A stretch of DNA of 64,000 bases. Source: Streptomyces monashensis. GTDB taxonomy: Bacteria > Actinomycetota > Actinomycetes > Streptomycetales > Streptomycetaceae. The stretch is from contig NZ_MLYO01000040.1 of NCBI RefSeq assembly GCF_001866665.1, positions 37,198 through 101,197 on the forward strand. Direction: 5' to 3'. Both the position numbers and the translations under genes were made by a program. Under the pieces are notes generated by a model. The model searched no databases, was not told the origin of the DNA, and worked only from the letters and a program-made list of their open reading frames with translations. The stretch's first letter is position 1, and each line of letters starts with the position of its first letter. This document shows positions 24,711-32,650 of the stretch, in pieces.

Positions 24711-26080
24711 CCGCGGTCGCGCAGCAGGCTGACGGCCCGGTCGAAGGCCGAGTCCCGGTTCTTGGCGAACTCCTCCTCGGTGAAGACCGGTTCGGTCAGC
24801 TGCGGCGGGATGCCGGTACCGTCGAAGGTGCGTCCGGTGCGGGTCAGGTACTCCTCGTTCGGCAGGGTGAAGGCGAGCCCGTCGGGCAGGCAGCGCTCCA
24901 TGACGTCCGAGAAGACGCCCTGCGTGGCCTGTCCGATGCGCACGGTCGGTCCGGGCCGGTCGATGAGCGCCTGGGTGAAGGTCTCGCCCGCGCTGACCGT
25001 GGAGCCGCCGGTGAGGACGGCGACCGGGCCGGTGTAGCGGGGCGCGTCGGCGGGGACGACGGGCACGGGTTCGGGCCGGGTGTGCCGGGCGGGGTCGGCC
25101 GGGTCGTTGCGGGCCCGCTTGGCGTACGCGGTGTAGGGCGTGTCCGTCAGCCGCTGGGCGATCCGGATGCCGAGGCTGTCGGCCCCGCCGCCGTTGACGC
25201 GCAGATCGATGACCAGTCCCTTGAGCCGCTTCGTCCGCCCGGCGTCGAGCACGGTGTTCAACGCCCGGTCCAGTTCGGCCTGTTCGGCGGTGTACGGCGC
25301 GTCCTTGCCGGCGTATCCGCCGAAGCCGGAGAGGCGCAGGTAGCCGAGGTCGCCCGGCAGGTCGGCGTAGGTGATCCGGCCGGCGCCGAAGTCCTGACGG
25401 TGGGCGGCGTCCCCGAGGTCGCGGGCGACGATGAACTTCTTGGCCTTCGCGTCGAGTTCCTCGCTCGGCACCTCGGTACCGCGACGCACCTCGGCGAAGT
25501 GCCGGCGACCGTCGGCGACCACGACATGGGCGTCGTACAGGGGGCGCACCATCCGGCTGAGGATGGCGAAGAGCCGGTCCTTGGTGGTGTCCTGGCGGAC
25601 CAGTGGCCGGTAGCGGTCGCGTACGGCGTGCCAGTCGATGCCCTTGGCGGCGAAGAAGGGGTAGTTCTCCTCGAAGGTCTGCCAGAAGACGTCGAAGGCG
25701 GTGCGCGGGTCGATGGACGCCGGGCGGGCGCAGCCGGCGGGCAGGGCGGGCAGTCGGCGCAGTTGCCGGTGGCCCACCGAGCTGTCGGCGGCGAACAGTG
25801 CGTGATCCCGGTCGTGCAGGGTCCGTACGGTCAGCGCCGTGCCGTCGGTCGTGAGGTAGGTGCCCGGCCCGGTCTGGCGCGAGGTGTCGCCCTTGAGGCA
25901 GCTGACGGACGTCGTCTGGTACTCCTGGAGCACTCCCCCGCCGGCGACGAGGACGGTGCCGTAGCCGTCCACGCGCCACACCCCGTCGGTGCCGGACGGG
26001 CCGGACGCGGCGGCGGCCGCGGCCGGTACGGCTCCGGCGGCGAGGGTCAGGACGGCGACGGTGGCCGTGAGGGTACGCAC
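24707..26080 (-). CDS. Secreted S41-family (tail-specific-like) peptidase
   Basis: A 457-residue serine peptidase of family S41. A Sec signal peptide spans about residues 1-27 (VRTLTATVAVLTLAAGAVPA then AAAAA). A linker domain follows, then the tail-protease fold: FDVFWQTFEENYPFF, GLVIDLRVNGGG and TGGSTVSAGETF, where the Ser of SAGE is the likely nucleophile. No PDZ domain is evident. It is exported and probably trims peptides outside the membrane. The GTG at 26080 has GGAAGGA upstream. Confidence 0.88.
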   Translation of the reverse strand: MRTLTATVAVLTLAAGAVPAAAAAASGPSGTDGVWRVDGYGTVLVAGGGVLQEYQTTSVSCLKGDTSRQTGPGTYLTTDGTALTVRTLHDRDHALFAADSSVGHRQLRRLPALPAGCARPASIDPRTAFDVFWQTFEENYPFFAAKGIDWHAVRDRYRPLVRQDTTKDRLFAILSRMVRPLYDAHVVVADGRRHFAEVRRGTEVPSEELDAKAKKFIVARDLGDAAHRQDFGAGRITYADLPGDLGYLRLSGFGGYAGKDAPYTAEQAELDRALNTVLDAGRTKRLKGLVIDLRVNGGGADSLGIRIAQRLTDTPYTAYAKRARNDPADPARHTRPEPVPVVPADAPRYTGPVAVLTGGSTVSAGETFTQALIDRPGPTVRIGQATQGVFSDVMERCLPDGLAFTLPNEEYLTRTGRTFDGTGIPPQLTEPVFTEEEFAKNRDSAFDRAVSLLRDRG

Positions 26081-26193
26081 GATGGGGTCCTTCCGGTTCG
26101 GTGCACGCAGGACTCCACCGTCGCCGCCGCGCCCCTGTCCGCACCATCCGGAGTCCCGGTGCACCGGACCGGGGGACAACCCCCGTACACGCC

Positions 26194-26610
26194 TCACCCG
26201 GACCGGTGCACGCCGTTCAGGGGGACGCGCCGCGCGGTCAGTGTGCGGTGGCTGATCCGCCAGCCGTCGGGGGTGCGGACGAGGACGTCGTCGTACGTGA
26301 GGGAACCGCACGTGCCGTCCGCCCGGACGCCCAGCCCCTTGGAGCGGGCGCGGACCCGGCCGTCCGCCTCCTCCCGCACGACGGTGTTGGTGACGTGATG
26401 CGCGACGGGATTGCCGTCCCCGAGTGCCAGCGCCGCCTCCCGGACGGCGGCCAGGCCCACCAGGGGCTCCTGGCCGAAGTCGGACACGTCGTAGACGATG
26501 TCCGGGGTGAACAGCTCGCCCATGCGGTCGAGTTGTCCGTCGTCCACGACATGACCGTGCAGCGCGATCAACTCGCCGATGGCAAGCCGGTCTTCGAGCC
26601 CCAGCGTCAC
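26194..26610 (-). CDS. SnoaL/NTF2-like protein
   Basis: A 138-residue protein of the NTF2/SnoaL-like fold: LEDRLAIGELIALHGHVVDDG at the start (cone-fold helices), then RMGELFTPDIVYDVS, HHVTNTVVRE and a last strand GWRISHRTLTARRV. Members are small cyclases, isomerases or dehydratases, or act without catalysis; the reaction cannot be assigned. GTG at 26610 is preceded by GAGGGGAG. It lies downstream of the HxlR gene in the same direction with a 53-bp gap. Confidence 0.82.
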   Translation of the reverse strand: MTLGLEDRLAIGELIALHGHVVDDGQLDRMGELFTPDIVYDVSDFGQEPLVGLAAVREAALALGDGNPVAHHVTNTVVREEADGRVRARSKGLGVRADGTCGSLTYDDVLVRTPDGWRISHRTLTARRVPLNGVHRSG

Positions 26611-26663
26611 ACACGTCTCCCCTCGGCCGACCCCTGCGCGGATGCCCCGGTCAGGCCCTCCCG

Positions 26664-27029
26664 CTACGCCGCGCCCGGGCACTGCGGCGCGTCCGGCAGA
26701 TGGGTCTTGGCCCAGTCTCCCAGCTGCCGCAGCGCGGGCTCCAGGGCGGCCCCCGCCTCGGTCAGGCGGTAGGAGACGCGCAGCGGCGGGCCCTCGTCGA
26801 CCTCACGCACGACGAGGCCGGCGGCGCCGAGCTCGGCGAGCCGGTCGGAGAGCATGCGTTCGCTGATGCCGGGAACGGCCCGGCGCAGGTCCGCGAAGTG
26901 CGCGGGCTGATGCACCAGGACGGAGACGATCGGACCGCTCCAGCGCTTTCCCAGCAGCTGGAAGACGCGGGTGATGCCGTCGTCCACCCGCTTGCACATC
27001 TCACCGTCATGATTCCGCTCCGCCGCCAT
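26664..27029 (-). CDS. HxlR-family (YodB-like) regulator
   Basis: A 121-residue winged-helix regulator of the HxlR family: FQLLGKRWSGPIVSVLV, then FADLRRAVPGISERMLSDRL as recognition helix. It has one Cys near the N-terminus (Cys12, MCKRV) and one near the C-terminus (Cys117), the layout of the quinone/diamide sensor YodB of Bacillus, which controls an azoreductase. The divergent gene here is also an azoreductase, which makes that parallel strong. A palindrome lies between the two genes. Confidence 0.9.
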   Translation of the reverse strand: MAAERNHDGEMCKRVDDGITRVFQLLGKRWSGPIVSVLVHQPAHFADLRRAVPGISERMLSDRLAELGAAGLVVREVDEGPPLRVSYRLTEAGAALEPALRQLGDWAKTHLPDAPQCPGAA

Positions 27030-27045
27030 GTGATCAGGGTACTAC

Positions 27046-27063
27046 TTCACCGTAGGAGGTGAA
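27046..27063. promoter_or_regulatory. HxlR operator candidate
   Basis: TTCACC-GTAGGA-GGTGAA is a perfect inverted repeat with a 6-bp centre in the divergent space between the HxlR and azoreductase genes. It starts 17 bp from the HxlR start codon. Confidence 0.6.
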
Positions 27064-27158
27064 AAAAAGTAAGCCCCTGTGCTATTCATAGCTAGGTACG
27101 AAACTTCAGCCCGGCACGTCCGTTCCGGGCTGCCCTGATCCGTTTCCTGGAGTTCCCC

Positions 27159-27809
27159 ATGGCCACCCTGCTGCACATCGACTCGTCCGTGTTCCCGGCC
27201 GAGGTCTCGTCCTCCCGCGCCGTGACCGCGGCCTTCCGCAAGCACTGGGAGGAGCAGCACCCCGAGGGCACGGTCGTCTACCGCGACCTGAACGCGCAGC
27301 CCGTCGCGCACATCACCGCCGCCTCGCACACCGCCGGTTTCGTGGACCCCGCCGCCCACACGCCCGAGCAGGCCGCCGCCTTCGCCGAGCGCGTCCGGCT
27401 GATCGAGGAGCTGGAGCAGGCGGACGCGGTGCTGATCGGCGCCCCGATGTACAACTTCTCGATCCCCTCGACCCTCAAGGCCTGGCTGGACAACGTGATC
27501 CTGATGGGCCGCACCGCGGGCGAGACCCAGTCCGCCAAGGGCACCCCGGTGACCGTCGTCGCGAGCCGCGGCGGCTCGTACGAGCCGGGCACCCCGCGCG
27601 AGGACTTCGAGTACGTGCGCAACTACCTCGGTGCCGCCCTCGGCGCGGGCCTCGGCCTGGACGTCGACTTCATCGTCCCGGAGCTGACGATGGCCCCGCA
27701 GAACCCGGCGATGGCCGAGCTGGTCCCGCTGTACGAGGCCTCCCGCGACCGCGCCCTGGAGCAGGCCGCCGCGAAGGCCGGCCGGCTCGTGGAGCGCCTG
27801 GCCGCCTGA
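27159..27809 (+). CDS. azoR: FMN-dependent NADH azoreductase/quinone reductase
   Basis: A 216-residue flavodoxin-fold enzyme that reduces quinones and azo dyes by two electrons using NADH, protecting against electrophiles. Recognisable parts are LLHIDSSVFPAEVSSSRAV (FMN phosphate site), GAPMYNFSIPSTLKAWLDNV (the AzoR signature) and VASRGGSYEPGTP. It is divergent from the HxlR regulator, which probably derepresses it on quinone stress. Confidence 0.93.
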   Translation: MATLLHIDSSVFPAEVSSSRAVTAAFRKHWEEQHPEGTVVYRDLNAQPVAHITAASHTAGFVDPAAHTPEQAAAFAERVRLIEELEQADAVLIGAPMYNFSIPSTLKAWLDNVILMGRTAGETQSAKGTPVTVVASRGGSYEPGTPREDFEYVRNYLGAALGAGLGLDVDFIVPELTMAPQNPAMAELVPLYEASRDRALEQAAAKAGRLVERLAA

Positions 27810-27813
27810 GCCC

Positions 27814-27858
27814 GCCTCGTCCGACCCGGGTACCGCCGACGAGGCCGGACCCGGGTCG
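27814..27858. terminator. Two interleaved hairpins between azoR and azlD
   Basis: GCCTCGTC (27814-27821) pairs with GACGAGGC (27838-27845), and CGACCCGGGT (27822-27831) pairs with ACCCGGGTCG (27849-27858). Both stems are perfect. They lie between convergent genes and so serve as a bidirectional terminator. Confidence 0.6.
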
Positions 27859-27865
27859 ACGTGTG

Positions 27866-28195
27866 TCAGTGCGCGAAGACCGTGCTGGCCAGCGCGACGT
27901 CGACCGCGGTACCGGCCAGGATGCTCAGCGGCGCGTTGCGGCGCCACAGGTGCACGCCGACGGTGACGGCGAGCGCCGCGAGCGGGGCCAGTACGGCGGT
28001 GCGGGTGACCGGCAGGTCGCGCAGGCAGTAGACGACCAGGATCACCATGATCCCGGCGGGCATCCGGGACTGGAGATACCCCACGGTGCGGCTCGCGCGC
28101 AGCCGCCCGAGCGCGGCGAAGGGCAGGGCGCGCAGGCCCCAGGTGACGGCGGCGGAGACGAGGACCGCGGCGACGAGGTACGGCGTGTCAGGCAT
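27866..28195 (-). CDS. azlD: AzlD-family transporter subunit
   Basis: A 109-residue membrane protein with about four hydrophobic segments, typical AzlD size and pattern (YLVAAVLVSAAVTWGLRALP; MPAGIMVILVVYCLRDL). With AzlC it forms a branched-chain amino acid exporter. Its start overlaps the end of azlC by 8 bases, showing one translationally coupled operon. Confidence 0.9.
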   Translation of the reverse strand: MPDTPYLVAAVLVSAAVTWGLRALPFAALGRLRASRTVGYLQSRMPAGIMVILVVYCLRDLPVTRTAVLAPLAALAVTVGVHLWRRNAPLSILAGTAVDVALASTVFAH

Positions 28196-28937
28196 GGCGC
28201 GGGTTGTCCTTGGTGGTCAGGTGGCGGGCGAGGAGCCCGGCAGTGAACAGGGCGAAGGCGGCGAGGAGCAGGCTGCCCGGGAAGAGGAGCCGGGCGGCGA
28301 GCGCACCGAGCAAGGCGAGCACCGGTGTCGGCAGATCGCCCCGCCGGTCGCGGACGGCCTCCAGCGCCAGCACGGTGAACAGCGCGGTGAGCGCGAAGTC
28401 CAGGCCCTGGACACGGTCGGGGACGAGGGACCCGAGCAGCGCCCCGGCCGTGGCGCCGCCGGCCCAGTACAGGTGCATGAAGAGCTGGAGCCAGAGGATC
28501 CGGCGGCCGGACCAGGCGCGGGCCCGCTCCCCGGCGGTCAGCGCGTAGGCCTCGTCGCACAGCGCGAAGGTGCCGTACGCCCTGCCGAGCCGCCCCCGCA
28601 CCCGGTCCAGCGGGAAGGACAGGGCGTAGAAGACGTGCCGCACGTTCACCAGGAACGCGGAGACGGCGATCGAGGCCAGCGGTACGGCGGCGGTGACCAG
28701 TCCGATGAGCAGGAACTCGAAGGAACCGCCGTAGACCAGCGCGCTGGACAGCGTCGCCCACCACCAGTCGATGCCGGAGTGGGCGACGAGGACGCCGAAG
28801 GCGACTCCGAGCGGGACGAAACCCAGTCCCACGGAGGCGGAGTCCCGCAGCGCGGCCCGCGCCTCCGAGGGGCTCCGCGAAGGCGGGACGGCCATGGACG
28901 GGGACGCGTCACGGCCGACGGGAGGGGAGATGTGCAT
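28188..28937 (-). CDS. azlC: AzlC-family branched-chain amino acid exporter
   Basis: A 249-residue membrane protein with around seven hydrophobic stretches and the AzlC features GLGFVPLGVAFGVLVAHSGI, YGGSFEFLLIGL and NVRHVFYALSF. It is the large subunit paired with AzlD. It is divergent from an Lrp/AsnC regulator, which in Bacillus and others controls azlCD. Confidence 0.92.
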   Translation of the reverse strand: MHISPPVGRDASPSMAVPPSRSPSEARAALRDSASVGLGFVPLGVAFGVLVAHSGIDWWWATLSSALVYGGSFEFLLIGLVTAAVPLASIAVSAFLVNVRHVFYALSFPLDRVRGRLGRAYGTFALCDEAYALTAGERARAWSGRRILWLQLFMHLYWAGGATAGALLGSLVPDRVQGLDFALTALFTVLALEAVRDRRGDLPTPVLALLGALAARLLFPGSLLLAAFALFTAGLLARHLTTKDNPRHA

Positions 28938-28949
28938 GGAGACATTTTA

Positions 28950-28986
28950 GGACAGAGTGTGCGCCATATGGTTGCCAAGAATGTCC
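28950..28986. promoter_or_regulatory. Nested dyad between azlC and the Lrp gene
   Basis: GGACA (28950-28954) and TGTCC (28982-28986) flank CCATATGG (28964-28971), all sharing almost the same centre at 28968. It is a good candidate Lrp binding site for the divergent genes. Confidence 0.5.
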
Positions 28987-28999
28987 CTATCATGACCTC

Positions 29000-29458
29000 A
29001 TGCGCAATGAAGTGAGCCTGGACGCCATCGATCGGGACATTCTGTTTCACCTGCGCCGGTACGGACGGCTGACCAACGTCGAGCTGGCCCAGCGGGTGGG
29101 CCTGACCCCGCCGCCCTGCCTGCGCCGGGTCAAGCGGCTGGAGGAGGCCGGTGTCATCACGGGGTACCGGGCGGTGGTGGACCCCGAGGCGCTGGGCCGC
29201 GGGCTGGAGGTGCTGATCGACATCGAGGTCAGCGCCAACGACCGCACGACGTTCCTGGAGTTCGAGGACATCGTGGCCGGGTACGAGGAGGTCGTCGAGT
29301 TCCGCCGGATGTACGGCCGCCCGGACTATTTCGTCCGCGTCGCCGTCGCCGACCACGCCGCGTACGAGGCCTTCCTGGTGGACAAGCTCAGCGCACAGCC
29401 CTGCGTCCTGCGCATCGACTCCCATCTGACCATGAAGGCGATCAAGTCCGGCCCGTGA
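29000..29458 (+). CDS. Lrp/AsnC-family regulator
   Basis: A 152-residue Lrp-type protein. The helix-turn-helix is at about residues 8-55 (DAIDRDILFHLRRYGRLTNV; ELAQRVGLTPPPCLRRVKRLEEAG) and the ligand-binding RAM domain follows. It is divergent from azlC across a 62-bp space containing a dyad, so it probably controls branched-chain amino acid export in response to an amino acid. Confidence 0.93.
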   Translation: MRNEVSLDAIDRDILFHLRRYGRLTNVELAQRVGLTPPPCLRRVKRLEEAGVITGYRAVVDPEALGRGLEVLIDIEVSANDRTTFLEFEDIVAGYEEVVEFRRMYGRPDYFVRVAVADHAAYEAFLVDKLSAQPCVLRIDSHLTMKAIKSGP

Positions 29459-29537
29459 GCGCGGCGCGAGCAGGATGTACGGTGCATCTACCTGCTCGAC
29501 GCCCCGTGATCATGGACACCCCGAGGAGAGTCACCCG

Positions 29538-30332
29538 TTGTCCGCGAGCTACTTCGAACGCATCGATCCGCACCACTACAAGCCCACGGCACACGCGAGC
29601 GGCGCGTGGGACACCGACGAGATGCACTTCAGCCCGCTCGCCGGTCTTGTCGTCCACGCGATCGACGGGTATCTCGCCGAGCGGCCGCGGCAGGGCGGAC
29701 TGCTGGTCTCCCGGATCAGCTTCGACATCCTGGGGCGGCTCGCGCTGGACGAGTGCGAGATCCGGGTGGAGTCCATCCGGCCCGGCCGCACCATCGAACT
29801 CCTCGAAGCGGTCGTGGACATCGCGGGACGGACCGCCGTACGGGCCCGCGCCTGGCTGCTGGCCGAGGGGGACACCCGCGCCGTGGCCGGCGGCGGTGAC
29901 GCCCGGCTCACCCCGCCGCCGGACGCCGTCGCCGCGCGGTCGCTGGGCTCCGTGTGGCCCGGCGGGCACTGCGCGTCCGTCGACTTCCGGCCGCTCGCTC
30001 CCGCGGAGCCGGGCCGCGCCACGGCGTGGATCTCCACGCACCTCGGCCTCGTCGCCGGCGAACCGAGCAGCCCGCTCGCGTCCTACGTCGCCCTGATCGA
30101 CACCGCCAACGGCATCGCCGTACGGCGCTCGCCCACCGAGTGGATGTTCCCCAACGTCGACCTGACGATCCACCTCCACCGCCAACCGGAGGGCCGCTGG
30201 GTCGGGTTGGACACCACGGTCGTCTTCGGCCCGACCGGCCAGGGACTGACCAGCTCCGTGCTGCACGACCTGGCCGGCCCGGTCGGCCACGCCCAGCAGA
30301 CCCTCACCGTGCGCCCGCTGCCGGGCGCGTGA
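29538..30332 (+). CDS. Acyl-CoA thioesterase-family protein
   Basis: A 264-residue protein with two hotdog repeats, resembling the acyl-CoA thioesterase (TesB/FcoT-like) family found in actinobacteria: FSPLAGLVVHAIDGYLAERP, SFDILGRLALDECEIRVES, WIDTAN-like segment ALIDTANGIAVRRSP, then DLTIHLHRQPEGRWVGLDT and a final GPTGQGLTSSVLHD. The TTG at 29538 is chosen because GAGGAGAG lies 8 bases upstream. Substrate chain length is unknown. It probably forms a unit with the flavin reductase gene 57 bp downstream. Confidence 0.82.
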   Translation: MSASYFERIDPHHYKPTAHASGAWDTDEMHFSPLAGLVVHAIDGYLAERPRQGGLLVSRISFDILGRLALDECEIRVESIRPGRTIELLEAVVDIAGRTAVRARAWLLAEGDTRAVAGGGDARLTPPPDAVAARSLGSVWPGGHCASVDFRPLAPAEPGRATAWISTHLGLVAGEPSSPLASYVALIDTANGIAVRRSPTEWMFPNVDLTIHLHRQPEGRWVGLDTTVVFGPTGQGLTSSVLHDLAGPVGHAQQTLTVRPLPGA

Positions 30333-30389
30333 CCCCGCGCCGCGCGGGCGGGCCCGTGCGGCGCTGATCAGATGACATACGGTGCTGTC

Positions 30390-30992
30390 ATGCGCGTCGA
30401 CTACTCGCCCGAGTCCCTGGGGGCCGGGGCGTTCTACCGTCTGCTCACGTCCGTCGTCGTACCCCGGCCGATCGCCTGGGTCTCGACCCTCGCACCGGAC
30501 GGGGAGACGGCGAACCTGGCCCCGCACTCGTTCTTCACCGTCGCCTGTACCGATCCGCCCGTCGTCCAGTACACCGTGGTCGGCCGCAAGGACTCGTTGC
30601 GCAACGTCGAGGACACCGGGGAGTTCGTCGTCAACCTCGCCCCGGAGCCGCTCCTCGCCGAGATCAACGCCACGGCGACCGAATTCCCCCGGGACCAGGG
30701 CGAGTTCGACGCCGTGGGCATCGAGCGGGAGCCGTCGCTGCGGGTGCGGCCGCCGCGGGTGGCCGCGTCCCCGGTCGCCCTGGAGTGCACGCTGCACTCG
30801 ACGCTGCGCCTCGGAAACTCGACGGTGGTCTTCGGCCGGGTCGTGCACGCCGCCGTCCGCGAGGACGTACTGGTGGACGGCCGGCCGGACATCGGCCGGC
30901 TGCGTCCCCTCGCGCGCCTGGGCGGGAACGAATGGTCCACCGTCGGCGAGGTCCACGAGCTGGCCCGGGTGCCGTACCGGGGGCGTGTCTGA
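30390..30992 (+). CDS. Flavin reductase-like FMN-binding protein
   Basis: A 200-residue flavin reductase-domain protein: FYRLLTSVVVPRPIAWVST at the start is typical, followed by NLAPHSFFTVACTDPPVVQ and DTGEFVVNLAPE. Members reduce FMN or bind it for other reactions. The ATG at 30390 matches the family N-terminus; another start at 30372 is in frame and would add six residues. Neither has a strong ribosome site. The specific partner enzyme is not visible. Confidence 0.85.
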   Translation: MRVDYSPESLGAGAFYRLLTSVVVPRPIAWVSTLAPDGETANLAPHSFFTVACTDPPVVQYTVVGRKDSLRNVEDTGEFVVNLAPEPLLAEINATATEFPRDQGEFDAVGIEREPSLRVRPPRVAASPVALECTLHSTLRLGNSTVVFGRVVHAAVREDVLVDGRPDIGRLRPLARLGGNEWSTVGEVHELARVPYRGRV

Positions 30993-31001
30993 CCGTCCGC
31001 C

Positions 31002-31763
31002 TCAGGCCAGCACCAGCACGAGGGGCACGCCCGCGCACGGCACCAGGCCGAGGCCGTCGTGCGTGCCGGGGCGTGCCGTGCCGAGCAGGTCACCGAAGCG
31101 CGGACCCCGGGTGAGCGAGCCGGCCAGATGGGCCGGGTCGGCGGAGGCGGCCACCCGGCCCCGCGCGTTCACCAGGTGCGCGGGGCGGGGCAGGCTCCGC
31201 AGCAGCGGCAGGACGGCCGCCTCGAAGTGCCGCAGATACACGTCGGCGGCGGCCACTCCGGCGAACCGGCCCTGGACGAGCACCGGTTCGGACAGGGTGA
31301 GGCTGTACTCGTCGGAGCAGAGGTAGTCGACGTACGGTCCGGCCACGGCCCGGCGCCCGGTGGCGCGGGGCAGCGCGAACCAGTCCCAGTGGGTGTAGTC
31401 GGCGTACGCCGACTGCCCGGAGTCGAGGTCGAGCTGGAGCGGGCGCACCACGCCGTCGGCGCCCGACTGCCACCACTCCAGCCAGGCGGGTACGTCGCCG
31501 AGCAGGCCGGGCGCCGCGACGAAGCCGGCGCCGGAGACGAGGTCCTCGCCGGTCAGCTGCCGGTGCAGTCCGGGGCGCAGGGCGGCGAGATCGGCACTGG
31601 CGGGCCGCCGTTCCTCGCCGGCCGCCCGGCGCAGCAGGTCCTCGGTCTCGGCGCGGATCGCGGCGACCGCGGCGAAGACGGCCTCCAGCGCGCCGCCCAC
31701 CTGCGCGGCCACCCATGTCGCCGGGTCCGTGTCCAGGGTGGCGAGCGGGGGGCTGCAGCCCAT
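31002..31763 (-). CDS. Stand-alone cache-domain-like sensor protein
   Basis: A 253-residue soluble protein. The central part (LQLDLDSGQSAYADYTHWDW; AGPYVDYLCSDEYSLTLSEP; GRFAGVAAADVYLRHFEAAV) reads as a double PAS/cache sensor fold normally found in the extracellular part of chemoreceptors and sensor kinases. Here there is no membrane segment or output domain. The ATG at 31763 has GGAGG 5 bases upstream. It is 37 bp downstream of the GntR gene in the same direction, so it may act with that regulator or bind the ligand carried by the neighbouring transporter. Confidence 0.75.
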   Translation of the reverse strand: MGCSPPLATLDTDPATWVAAQVGGALEAVFAAVAAIRAETEDLLRRAAGEERRPASADLAALRPGLHRQLTGEDLVSGAGFVAAPGLLGDVPAWLEWWQSGADGVVRPLQLDLDSGQSAYADYTHWDWFALPRATGRRAVAGPYVDYLCSDEYSLTLSEPVLVQGRFAGVAAADVYLRHFEAAVLPLLRSLPRPAHLVNARGRVAASADPAHLAGSLTRGPRFGDLLGTARPGTHDGLGLVPCAGVPLVLVLA

Positions 31764-31800
31764 GGTGTCCTCCAGCGGACGGGAACCGGACGCGGCGCGG

Positions 31801-32541
31801 TCAGAGCCCGAGGCGTACGGCGACGAGCCGCGCCACCGGCTCTCTGACACACCGCTCGGCCAGCGTGCCGGCCGTTTCGTGGGCCCCATCCTGCACGGCG
31901 GAGACCAGGGCGCGATGGCGGTCCGCAACTTCTTCACGAAACGCGTCGTCGGCGAGGACGAGGCAGAGCAGGGCGCCGATCTCGCTCTGGAGGGCGACCT
32001 GTTCGCGGGTGAGCCGGGTGGACTGGGCGGCGGCCGCGAGTTCGACGTGGAAGCGGCCGTACAGCCTGCTGCGCGCCGCCGCGTCCCCAGTGTGCGCCAA
32101 CTCCTCGGCGGTGCGGTGCAGTTGTCGCAGGTCGTCGGGTTCGGTGCGCTGGGCGGCGAGGCGGGCGGCGGCGCCGGACAGGGCGGCCCAGTGATCGCCG
32201 AGGTCGCGCAGTTCGTCGGTGCTCCAGCCGCGCAGCCGTGCCTTGAGACGGTCGTCGGCGGGGACTTCGGGCACGGAGACGAAGCTTCCGCCGCCGCGGC
32301 CCCGGCGGGTGGTGACCAGGCCCTGCTGCCGCAGCGCCATGAGTGCCTCGCGCAGGGTGACCGTGGAGACGCCGAGCTGTCCGGCCAGTTCGCTCTCGCC
32401 GGGCAGTTGCTCGCCGTCGGCGATCAGGCCCAGCTCTATGGCGTCGCCGATGCGGCGCACCACCGCCTCCACGCGAGCCCGGTTGTCCACCGGGCTGAAG
32501 ACGGCCTTGCGGGCGGCGCCCTCTTTCTCGTCCTGTTTCAC
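31801..32541 (-). CDS. GntR-family (FCD domain) regulator
   Basis: A 246-residue FadR-subfamily regulator. The winged helix is at about residues 20-85 (PGESELAGQLGVSTVTLREA; GLVTTRRGRGGGSFV) and the C-terminal FCD helical ligand domain follows with metal-binding histidines (FHVELAAAAQ; DRHRALVSAV). GTG at 32541 has GAGGTGG upstream; an ATG at 32559 is also possible. It is divergent from a polyamine-type ABC transporter operon and probably represses it. Confidence 0.87.
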   Translation of the reverse strand: MKQDEKEGAARKAVFSPVDNRARVEAVVRRIGDAIELGLIADGEQLPGESELAGQLGVSTVTLREALMALRQQGLVTTRRGRGGGSFVSVPEVPADDRLKARLRGWSTDELRDLGDHWAALSGAAARLAAQRTEPDDLRQLHRTAEELAHTGDAAARSRLYGRFHVELAAAAQSTRLTREQVALQSEIGALLCLVLADDAFREEVADRHRALVSAVQDGAHETAGTLAERCVREPVARLVAVRLGL

Positions 32542-32562
32542 GGCCACCACCTCGTGCACTGA

Positions 32563-32610
32563 CTCAAGCTTTACCCTAAGGGGCTCTTGAGCTATGAACT
32601 ATGACTTCAT
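32563..32610. promoter_or_regulatory. Possible GntR operators upstream of the ABC transporter operon
   Basis: CTCAAG (32563-32568) and CTTGAG (32586-32591) form one inverted repeat, and ATGAA (32594-32598) and TTCAT (32606-32610) form another, in the 109-bp divergent space. Short arms make this tentative. Confidence 0.3.
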
Positions 32611-32650
32611 ATGTTTACGCCAACGTTGAGCGAGCCAGAAAGGTTCCCGT

